64,000 bases of DNA from Crocodylus rhombifer (taxonomy: Eukaryota > Chordata > Crocodylia > Crocodylidae), in contig JAVSML010021640.1 in the NCBI GenBank assembly GCA_038503035.1, positions 62,001 to 126,000 on the forward strand. Direction: 5' to 3'. The position numbers were made by a program, and so were the translations under genes. The notes beneath the pieces were generated by a model, which was not told the DNA's origin, did no database searches, and worked only from the letters and a program-made list of their open reading frames with translations. Shown here one piece after another: positions 55,181-64,000 of the stretch. The first letter of the stretch is position 1. Every line of letters starts with the position of its first letter.

Positions 55181-57640
55181 CTAGGTTTTACTGTGTTGTA
55201 CATGGCAAACAGAAAACCTGGATCCCTGATCATAACCTACATGGCTGGATGATACCACATTAAAATCCATCCACGGTTCAATACAGGCTGGATATGTGTG
55301 AATTCCCCCTTGGTTCTTCTCTCTGGGGTTGCTACTGCACAGTGAAAAGGCGACACAGACAATAGCAGCAGTGACCATTTTCTTACTACATATCTACCAC
55401 ACTGCCAACTCTACTTCCTTTCTTAATGGAATGTTTTCCTTTTGTTGTGTAGGAAGCTTTGAATCCATTGAAGTTAGTGGGATTCTTGTCTTTGATTGGA
55501 ATGAGCTTTGGATCAGGCCCTGCCAAAGCTTGCTTATGGGAGTTTTGCTACTTTGCTGCTTCCCTTCTTCCTCCAAGTATCTCCAGGGCAGGGCTAGATC
55601 TGATTGTATGTATCAACATTTGGAAAGAATCCAGGATGCATTTTTATTTATTCAGTTTTTTATCTCCCTTTTCTCAAGTAATTGACATTGTGAGAGTTTT
55701 GAAACATTCAAAACTTAATGGAAACATAGGACAAGCCATAGCCATGGCAGGGGGTCAGACTAGATGATCTACTCAGGTCCCTTCCGACCCTAGAAACTAT
55801 GAAACAAGGTTCAGCTGATTTTATTTATGCCAGAAAAATAAATAAAAGCAGAGACTTCACTGGTAGTAAGAAGGGCAAGAGATGAGTCAGAATTATTGCA
55901 GCTTCTTTGTTAGTATTTTTGGTTGGTCTCACAGTGCTTTGTGTATAGCAATTACAAAGAGCATGTGCCAGAACCAGAACAGAGATCAGAGTCTGTGAAA
56001 GGTGAAAGACAATATAAAGCAGTACTGTAAATACATTAGAAAGGGGCTTGGTAATTAATTATAGGTGATCCATGACACAGAATACCATGAAATCTCAACT
56101 CTCCAACAGAACTGGCAAGGAGAAGAGTAAGGGGCTGTGGCTGCTGTTTTGTGTTAGCTGTTATGCTCTCTGATCCCTATCGCTGTCAGATGAGAATTGA
56201 AGTTTAATAAAAAGGAATAACAGGGGGATGTAATCTAACAACCCTAATTAGCAATCTCAGCTGTGGCAGAGTTTGTTTCTATAATAAATTGCAGGTTGAC
56301 AGAAAGTAAATTATAAAATATAAGAGAGACTGGAGTGTAAAGGCAACAGGCCATGCTTCCTCAATTGCAAGGTTTGATTTAAACAGCAATCAGCCATTAA
56401 ACTGGTATTGAAGGGGGCTGAGGGGAGGAGATTAGTCTTGTAATTTCTGCAGTTGCTTTATTAATATCTTGGGCTGTTTTCACAGTGCTGTTTGTATGGT
56501 AATTACAACTAGGCAAGTGATTTTTAGGCAAGAAGTTTGATCTTAGGTCATAAACCTGAATAGGGGCAAGGTTGTTTAGCTGTACAGAACTGTTCAACAA
56601 CATCTTGATTCAGAATTTTAACAAATCTCCTGTCTTGCTCCTCAGCCCAGTGCAACAGAAAGGCAAATTAACCAATTCCTCCACCGAGGTAGCTTATTCT
56701 AGGGAAAAAGAGGAGGAAAGAGGGAGAATCTATTGTGTGCTTATGAGCAAGATCATGCACACAGCCTATGGAGTACCTGGAAAAGACACAGTTCTCTGCT
56801 GATTTATACCCACATAACCCCATTAATTTCAGTGGGATTACCTATAAATCATAATTTGCCCCTTACTTCACTGACTGAAATCAAAACTGCTAAGGCAGTT
56901 GAACTTGAGTGAACTTAAGTGGAATGAGCCTCTTGAAGAAGGAGGACCTGAGTTTCCTATGGCTACTCAGGGTTTGGAGTAACCATAATGGCTAGGGACA
57001 GAAATTATACATAAACCAGTATAAGTGATTGTACACGGGTTCAGATCTGTAACACAACAGAAGTTCAGTGCATGTAAACCACTTTCAAAATCCATCAAAG
57101 ATTTGGATGAAGGTAGTACCAGACTTAACTGATTTAAATTAAATTGGTTTATTGAATTTCTATCTAAGATTTCCTCCAGATTCAAGTTAACTCGGAGTCC
57201 CCTGGCATCCCAGGATACTTTACACTCCCTCCTCAACCTCCTTTTGCAGGGTGGGTGGGCTAGCTTTGGCCCAATTTGTCTACTCCAGCCAAGCACAGAG
57301 GCATATTCTAGTGCCCCCCAGCTTCTGGCCTGGGCCACTGCAGGCACATAGCTGCATTTCTGGAATCAAAAGTGAATATCTGTTCACTTCCTTATTGGTT
57401 CAATCTATGTACCTTAGAGTAACCTGTGAAGATTGAATCAATTCAGGCTTGGGCTTTCTGACTGTCTGTACTTAGCCCAGGTGCACAAAGCCCCAAAGTC
57501 CTGGATGGTCATGGTTCTATTGGCATATGCAAATACTCTTCTTAGTGACTAGTAAAGAAGCTCCTGCTTCTTGTACTTGCTCTTTCTGTTTCTTGAGTAA
57601 TTATGTGACACCAATTACTGTCTGGAGTCTCTTCTGAAGG
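55181..57640. other. No gene seen; scattered old fragments
   Basis: No protein-like ORF. 55465-55525 (agttagtgggattcttgtct, gctttggatcaggccctgcc) and 56815-56920 resemble ancient amniote repeats. Confidence 0.4.
55727..55805 (+). repeat. CR1 3' tail fragment
   Basis: The text cagggggtcagactagatga followed by caggtcccttccgaccctag and aaactatgaaac is the CR1 3' end on the plus strand. Confidence 0.8.
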
Positions 57641-57725
57641 GGGAAAAAAGATATTGTCCTTATTTTACAGGGGGAGAACTGAGGCACAGAGGGCTAAGTG
57701 AACCGAGGGATTTAGGTGCCTGTCA
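57640..57725 (-). repeat. MIR-like SINE fragment (reverse)
   Basis: The text ccttattttacagggggaga and ctgaggcacagagggctaag is the reversed MIR core. Confidence 0.65.
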
Positions 57726-57928
57726 AATCTGGTAACTAAATACAACAGTTGAGCTTCACAGAGCCTAAGCACAGCTGCTCCTTAGCCCTGGAGGTACCAC
57801 TAGGCCCTTAAGTGTCCAAAACATGCACAAAACCATAGATTTATAGATTCATAGATGTTGGGGTCGGAAGAGACCTCAGTAGGTCATTGAGTCTGACACC
57901 CTGTCCTGGGCAGGACAGAGAGTTGAGG

Positions 57929-60900
57929 TCAGATGACCCCAACTAGGTGCTTGTCCAGTCTCCTCTTAACGACCCCCAGGGTAGGGAGGTGGGTCTCTCC
58001 CCTTGGAAGCCCATTCCAGATTCTGGCAACCCTTCCTGTGAAGAAGTTCTTTCTAATGTCCAACCTAAATCTCCTCTCCATCAATTTGTGGCCGTTGTTC
58101 CTAGTTACCCCAGGGGGTACAGCATCTCCTATTCCCTGCTGCCCTCCCCTGATGAATTTATAGGCAGCCACAAGATCACCTCTCAGCCTTCTCTTGTGAA
58201 GGCTGAAGAGATTTAGGTCCCTCAGTCTTTCCTTGTAGGGCCTTGTCTGTAGGCCTCTGACTATATGAGTGGCCCTCCTCTGAACCCTCTCTAGGTTCTC
58301 CTCATCCCTCTTCAAGTGAGGTTCCCAAAACTGGACACAGTACTCCAACTGTGGCCTGACCAGTGCTGCATAGAGGAGAAGCATCACCTCCCTGGACCTG
58401 TTCACCATACATCTGCTAATGCATGATAAAGTGCGGTTAGCCGTGTTGATCACTTTGTCATATTGACAACTCATGTTCATCTTGAAGTCAGCTATGACTA
58501 CTGTGCTACCCACCTGACTGTGTAATCATCTGCATCACAGCCTGTCAGTTTATTTACGAGAACAGAATGTGATACCATATCAAAGATCTTCTTAAAGTCT
58601 AGGTAGATGACATCTACCTCAACTCCTGCATCTATGCATTTTGTAACCTGGTCATAAAAAGAAACAAGGTTAGTCAGGCAGGATCTACCTGCAATGAACC
58701 CGTGCTGATTTCCTTTCAGCATTATTTCCCCTGCTGAGCTCCCACAAATGTGATCCAAAATGATTTTTTCCCAGAGTTTTCCTAAGGATAGAAGTGAGAC
58801 TAACTGGCCTATAGTTTCCCAGTTCCTCCCTCCCTCCCGTTCTTGAAAATCGGGACCACATTGGGCCTTTTCCAGTCCTCTGGGACCTGACCGGAGCACT
58901 GTGAGTGCTCAAACAGCCACGCCAGCGGCTCTGCTATGATACTGGCCCATTCCTTCAGCACCCTTGGATGAAGTTCACCCGGGCCCACTGATATGAACAC
59001 ATTCAGCCCCTCTGAGTGCCCGTTCACCGAGCCTGCGCTAACAGTTGGTGGGCTGGTCTCCCTCCTGTGTCTAACTATGATTCATTTGGGAGATTTGTCT
59101 TGGTCTGTGTCTAGTGTAGACGTCTAGAGATGTAGGGGTCTCTGAGCTTCCTGTTCTTGCCTGCCACAACTTTGATGACTAAAAGGAAGAGGTTACAATA
59201 TGAATAAGAAGCTGGAGGCTAGGTGTGTGTCTACAGTGGGCTGTGAGCCCTCTTTATTGCCTATCAAGCCAAGCACAGTGCCTGAAAGATCCCCATGCTG
59301 AATAAGACAACTAGCCTTGCCTTAGGCACGGGGGGATTCCCCGCTTAATGAAATCAATTAAGTGTGTGCCAGCACTCTGCAGTTACAACAAAGTTTCAAC
59401 CAGCCGGGTGTCTGCTGGCCGTCTCCGTCAGATCTCTCCCTCTCTTTCTCAGCCCATTCCCTTGTCTGTGCTTCCAGCTGTGGGCAAAGGAACGAGCTGC
59501 AGCGAGTTCTCCAGTCCGTCCTGCGAACGGCTAGCCTCAGCAGGCCCTCAGCTACCTGGGTCCGCTGCTGCGCCTGCGCCTGCACCTGCTTCCAGGTGCT
59601 CCACTGCCCTCCTCGCTTAGCGAGCGCAGACTCAGCTCCCGGCTCCCTCATGAATGCCCATAGGCAACAGGTCTCCTGGGTAATCTCCCTTTTAGCCTGG
59701 CATGATTGCCAAAATGAATCCCAGGTGTGATCCTATCTTTCTTCCACCTGCTAAGTCTTCCCCTCTGGGAGTAACAGGACTCATCCTCGAGTCCCTGTTA
59801 CACCTAGGAATACAGGTGCAAAGAAGTCACTGAAAAGTTCGTCTTTATCCCTTCTCTCTGTTACCAATTGCCCTCGTCTGTCCAGTAGGAGCCCTCTGCT
59901 ACCCTGCACCTTCCTTTTGCTCCCTGTATACCTGAAGAAGGACTTTTTGTTGTCCTTAATTTTTGTCACCAGCCTAAGGTCTAATCCTGCTTTGGCCTTC
60001 CTAACCCATTCCCTGCAAGTGCGAGCCAGGGAGGTAAACTCCTCCTTGGTAGCTACCCCCTGCTTCCACAGCCTGTGTGCCTCTTTCTTTGCCCATAGGC
60101 TTTCCTGGACTGGCCTGTTCAGCCAAGAGGGCTTCTTGGCCCCTTTACCCTCTTTTATGCACAATGGGATTGTCTCCTCCTGTGCCTATAGGATTGCTCC
60201 CTTGAAGATCAACCACCCTTCCTGGAGTCTCATTTCGCCAATGCTCTTGAGCTTTAACACCTCACTAACTAATCTCCTGAGCACACTGAAGTTACCCTTT
60301 CTGAAGTCTAGCACTTCAGCCCTGCTGGTTAGTTTACCCACCCTTTGCTGGATAATGAATTCAATCAGTCGATGGTCATTATCCCCCTAGGTTACCTTGT
60401 ACCTGCAGATTCCTCACCGGGTCATCCCCTGTGTAGCTAACACCAGGTCCAGCTAAGCGTTTCCCCTAGTGGGACTGTATACCTCCTGTGTTAGGTGGAG
60501 GTTCTGTATCTAGGTTAAGAACCTACATGAGCCATTAGATTTGGCTGACTGCTCCTCTCACCAGATGTCAGCGTAGTTTAAGTCACCCATGGCAATGAAG
60601 TCTGTCGACCGTATGGCCTCTGAGAGCTGTCTGGAGAATTTCAGGTCTAGCTCATTCTCCTGGTGTGGTAGACCCCCGCTACCAAGTCCCTTTCCCTCCA
60701 AACCTCTTGTATCCTGACCCACAGTACCTCAGTTTGGCCCTCCTCTAATCCTGTTTTGATTATAGAGGATGTATGTTGTTCCTTAACATAGAGAGCAACA
60801 GCTCCCTCCCCCTCTTCCCCCCCACTCTATCCCATCTGTACAACTTGTAACCCTCAATGCCTACTGCCCAAATGCAAGTAGGGTCCCACCAGGTTTCAGT

Positions 60901-60990
60901 TAGTCCAACCAGGTAGAAGTTGTTGCTTGCAAGCAGGAGTGCAAGTTCCTCCTGCTTGTTCCCCATGCTCCTAGTATTAGTGTAGAGACA
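57929..60990 (-). pseudogene. CR1 ORF2 (endonuclease and RT) with a missing palm core
   Basis: The order from the 5' side is: MGNKQEELALLLASNNFYL and ETWWDPTCIWAVGIEGYKLY (endonuclease start, 60760-60990); KKSFFRYTGSKRKVQGSRGL (linker, 59781-60164); GPGELHPRVLKEWASIIAEP (58809-59027); and QHGFIAGRSCLTNLVSFYDQ with DVIYLDFKKIFDMVSHSVLV (58498-58730). The part that would hold GVPQGS and FADD is absent. The text jumps at about 58500 to the post-RT region (57929-58513: [34 protein letters not shown]). The catalytic Asp pair is thus deleted and the copy is dead. Confidence 0.85.
59071..59755. mobile_element. Unclassified segment inserted in CR1
   Basis: CR1 text stops near ctccctcctgtg and resumes near cttcccctctgg. 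Between them lies unrelated sequence with a 97-residue minus-strand frame at 59358-59651 (QVQAQAQQRTQVAEGLLRLA, LEAQTREWAEKERERSDGDG). That frame looks Gln/Glu/Arg-rich and coiled-coil-prone, as in some retrotransposon gag-like proteins. A family could not be named, and no clean target duplication was found. Confidence 0.4.
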
Positions 60991-61504
60991 TTTAACCCCC
61001 ACGACGGGTGCCCTTGGTACCCCCCTGTCCTGATGTCTGTCGGGCCCCTTAGTGCTTACCTAGACTGATCCAGTGCATTGCTCGTGGCTTGCTGATCCTA
61101 GGTTCTCCTTATCCTCTGCTTCCCTGTGCTCCGATGAACCTAGTTTAAAGCCCTTTGGAGGAGATCAGCCAACATGTAAGAGAACAGACTCTTACCTTTA
61201 GAAGAGAGATGAAAACCATCTAAGTCCTAGGCACAGTTGAGCTGAGTCTATGCCTCTCCCTGCCTAATTTGCCTCTGGGTCTTACTGAATTGAGCCTCAT
61301 ACAAGTGTGGGCAATAGCACCTCATCTTATACTTAATAGATCAGTCATTCATGCGCTCACCTCATCCCCACCTTTCTCTCCATAATATGTAACAGGACCA
61401 TGAGTGCTGCATCCTATGTTTTTTCAGTCTCTTTAGCTGAACCCATTCTGTTTTGTATGAAACACTTGAATATTCAGTAAGGCAAAGAGAGTGAAAACTC
61501 TTTA

Positions 61505-61705
61505 GAATCTGGCGGTTAGAGCATTACCCTAGGGAACCTGCATTCTAATTCTTGCTGCAATAGATATTTAAGTTTTAAGCATACTGGATCAGCAAGGATG
61601 AGAGGAGGCCTCACTGCCATATAGACTAGTAGCTAGGTCACTCATCTAAGAGATAGGAGTCCTGGCTTCAAATACCATCTGCATATCAGGCAGAGGGGGA
61701 CGGAT
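61505..61705 (+). repeat. Two MIR-like SINE fragments
   Basis: 61508-61560 reads ctggcggttagagcattacc and gaacctgcattctaattctt. 61622-61700 reads gctaggtcactcatctaaga and taggagtcctggcttcaaat. Both fit the tRNA-related head of a MIR-type SINE. Confidence 0.5.
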
Positions 61706-61849
61706 CCAACTAGGTGAATGCTAGGGCTGTATGAAATTTTGATGGGTGTTTCATTTTGAAGCTGTTTCAACGTGTTTCAAGCTTGAAACAATGAAATTGA
61801 AATGAAAGGCCTCGAAACAGCTTTGAAATTAAATGAGGGCACTCAAAAC

Positions 61850-62978
61850 TGTGGCGGAATGCTGGGCTAGTGGTTCCGGCACCACTTAGGGAAGCCACGG
61901 GCTTTGCGGAGCTGTGCGAGCACGCGGCTTGTGGGGTGGGATTAGAGGTAGCTTTATAGCCGCCCTCGAGGTTCGCCGAGTTGGCACAAGTAGACGACTT
62001 AGCGTAAGTTGTTAGTTTTCTTATTCTATAGGATGTCCGTTGGTTCACGAGGTTCCAGAGCCAGCTCTTGCGTTTCAACAGTGGAGCTAGTCCAAAGCTA
62101 GGTGCGGCTGCTGGCTCTTTAAGTCCCAGAACTGGTCAACGGCTCATTGATATGGGTTGTTAGTAGTAGAAGTTATTACAGAGTAGATACAGAGTAAAAC
62201 AAAAAGATTTTATTCACTCACCTGGCCTCACCCCCTTACGAATAAGAGGGGAGGCCGGTTGGAATGAAGCTGCAGTAAATACAAGTATAGCGAGCGTAGA
62301 TATGCTGTCTAAGCTACGATGAGAGGCAGTCAAGGAGTGAAGTCTCCGATGTTTCTTCAGTTACAGTATGCTGGATACAAAGGGGGTCTGTTGGTTCACA
62401 GGGTTCCAGAGCCAGCCCTTGCGTTTCAACAGTGGAGCTAGTCCAAAGCTAGGTGCGGCTGCCGGCTCCGTAGTCCCAGAACTGGTCAACAGCTCATGAA
62501 TGGGATATACAGTACAAAACTGTAACACGGTGAATCGTTGTTAGTTGTTGGATTTTCAAGGCCTTTGTCTTCGCTGGGGTACGCCCAGACAGAGAGGCTG
62601 AGAACCGGTCTATAGGGTGATCGGGCCTATAGAGTTTTCCGGTCATCGTCTCTGCTGTTTTCTGTTTCTTTGCCTCTTTATAGATGTTGGTTGGACTGCC
62701 TCTGTGACACTAACTATGATATAAGCTGAGCATACAGGGATAGGATAGTTTCTTGTACATAGTAATTGCTAGGCAGACTTTTTACATAAGTTTCATTTCT
62801 GCAAAAATAACACTTTTAGATAAGAAATGAAATCTACAAAATGCGCGTGTGTAGCTTAATGCCAACAGAAAAAAATACAAAGCGCTTATTTAGCTTACTA
62901 GTTAAGACTTCAAGGTTACATAAATGTGAGAGTGCCGCGCGGCAGTTATATAGAAGAAAAAAAAATAAAACAGTTACA
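61850..62978 (-). mobile_element. 1129-bp solo LTR with internal duplication
   Basis: On the minus strand it starts TGTAACTG and ends TTCCGCCACA (TG...CA). The flanks aaaac (61845-61849) and aaaat (62979-62983) match at 4 of 5. The minus strand has TATA tctataaagagg at about 62675-62684 and AATAAA at 62209-62214, in the order promoter then polyadenylation signal. A segment of about 115 bp (62036-62150) recurs at 62387-62502 (gttccagagccagc, caacagtggagctagtccaa). No gag, pol or env is present. The class, retroviral or other LTR, is undecided. It differs from LTR family 1. Confidence 0.8.
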
Positions 62979-63169
62979 AAAATGTTTCGAAAGTCTTGAA
63001 ACATTTTGAGTTTCAAAGCTGGGCTTGCTTGCAGCTAAACAGAAACTAAGGAGAGGAAGGGGGAAGAGGGTGGAAGGACTGCTCTGATATTGACATCTAG
63101 CTCCCGGTTTGATTCCCCAGCTCTCTGATCTCTTCTCTCTGATCATTGCTTTTCCCGGGGGAGTGTGGG

Positions 63170-63650
63170 GCCTTGATCTGCTCTTGGGGTTTCAGCAAGC
63201 TGCTGCTGCAGGCTGGGGCCAGTGGCAGCTGCTCGGTGCAGCCAGCTCTGAGCGCCAGGAAGACTGTGGTGCTGCTGTTGGCCCCAGCCTGTGGTGGCAG
63301 TCTGCTGAAACCCAGTGCACATATCTGGGGGGCCTGTGCCCCCCAGGAAGAGCTGGAGGAATTGAACAGGGAGCTGGGGAATTGAGCCAGGAGCTGGGGG
63401 AATGTTCAGGTTCCTGAACATTCCTCCAGTTCCCAGTTTGATTCCGTAGCTCCCCAATCTTTCCCCAGCTCTCTGATCACTTCCCACAGCTCTTCCTGCG
63501 GGGTGCAGGCCCCCAGATGATGTGGGATGACAGCAGGCTGCCACTGCCAGCTGGAGATGGCAGCAGCTCTGGGCTATTTCCCCAGCTGACAGCAGCAACC
63601 TGCTGAAACCCTGCATGCAGATCTGGGGGTCATGCCCCTGGGAGGAGCTG
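63170..63650. repeat. Long hairpin centred near 63414
   Basis: The left arm reads ggaagagctggaggaattga and ggggaatgttcagg. Directly after it, ttcctgaacattcctcc and cacagctcttcctgcggg mirror it. Farther out, gtttcagcaagctgctgctg (63188) is mirrored by agcagcaacctgctgaaacc (about 63592). The arms are roughly 230-240 bp with almost no loop. The text after 63650 again repeats the gagctggaggaat phrase. Confidence 0.75.
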
Positions 63651-64000
63651 GAGGAATGGTCAGAGAGCTGGGGATTGAAGCAGGAGTTCTGGCTGACATG
63701 CGGAGCCTCCCCAGCTCCGGGACAGTGTGTGGCACCCTCCCGAGCTGCACTGCACCAGTGTGATGGTGCAGCTGCAGCATGGATGATCCCCGCTGCCCTG
63801 CAATGCCCCCTGCTATGCAGGGGGGCTCTGCCACAAGCCCTCAGAGGCCCCAGTTGCCGCTGCCAGAGCTGGTGAGTGCAGAGCTTTTTTTTTAAACTCC
63901 TCCATCACTAGCTGCAGAGCACTGGGAAGAACCCAGTGCTGATGCTGGCCTCAGCCAGCAGCAGCAGCCTGCTGTCATCCTGTGTACAGATCTGGGGGCC

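Larger units (their letters stand above)
57837..61265 (-). mobile_element. CR1 LINE, 3' tail to end of ORF1, minus strand
   Basis: The 3' tail is at 57845-57905 (agatgttggggtcggaagag). RT and post-RT are at 57929-59030, linker at 59781-60390, endonuclease at 60400-61002 and the end of ORF1 near 61140-61265 (compare 17395-17475). It is split by a non-CR1 segment at about 59071-59755. The subfamily differs from the 13.8 kb copy. Confidence 0.85.
61722..64000 (+). mobile_element. hAT-type element end, GTTTC subterminal, runs off the window
   Basis: It starts tagggctgtatgaaatttt and continues with GTTTC/GAAAC-rich text to 61849. An LTR interrupts it. The text resumes at 62979 (atgtttcgaaagtcttgaaa) and goes into gggcttgcttgcag and aaacagaaactaaggagagg, as in 20100-20200 and 42540-42640. 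From 63110 it is GC-rich. The far terminus lies beyond 64000. Confidence 0.75.

Noticed and set aside
62830..62940. Mitochondrial insertion suggested by gtgtagcttaatgcc
   Set aside because: Only a few bases resemble the start of a mitochondrial tRNA, and the rest belongs to the LTR.

Overview
This window looks like repeat-saturated non-coding DNA from a large sauropsid genome. A crocodilian is the best guess, with a turtle as the alternative. The basis is the mix of families: several CR1 LINE copies on both strands, MIR-like tRNA/core-SINE fragments, a TX1-like LINE, many hAT DNA transposons with 8-bp target duplications, and LTRs. No L1, Alu, bacterial operon, rRNA or tRNA gene is visible. 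The species call is inference. No host protein-coding gene could be recognised. The only weak candidate is a possible promoter and first exon near 52.3-52.6 kb.

Layout. 0-1.5 kb: nothing clear apart from an old CR1-like tail. 1.5-6.7 kb: a decayed TX1-like LINE on the minus strand with both ORFs as remnants, split by an LTR with a 5-bp target duplication. 6.7-7.8 kb: a truncated CR1. 7.8-10.4 kb: unassigned. 10.4-18.7 kb: one old, nearly full-length CR1 on the minus strand, broken by a 1.5-kb hAT element, a 276-bp hAT MITE and a younger CR1. 19-25.25 kb: a hAT element carrying a transposase pseudogene, itself hit by two MITEs. 27.2-28.2 kb: another LTR of the first family, also hit by a MITE.

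29.9-42.8 kb is the most striking part. The two ends of one minus-strand hAT element lie 12.9 kb apart, flanked by an exact 8-bp duplication (aagcacat). Its single transposase gene and 5' leader are split by two insertions of about 4 kb and 4.6 kb. These hold a CR1, two LTRs, an unassigned segment and the 3' half of a second hAT copy.

43.7-50.5 kb holds several further terminal-inverted-repeat elements, including a 1.2-kb foldback hAT with perfect target duplications. 50.5-57.8 kb is mostly plain sequence with scattered old SINE and CR1 fragments and a GC-rich block at 54-55 kb. 57.8-61.3 kb is another long CR1. From 61.7 kb to the end a hAT-type terminus is split by a 1.1-kb LTR with an internal duplication, and runs into a GC-rich hairpin region.

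The unifying theme is one hAT family with TIR near TAGGGCTGTGCAAA. Its members combine a ZBED/hAT-type transposase gene, a foldback block, fragments of a resident LTR family and a tandem unit of about 130-180 bp. Two unrelated-looking subterminal sequences sit inside the same TIR. All coding sequences seen are pseudogenes of mobile elements. Nothing here suggests an active host pathway.
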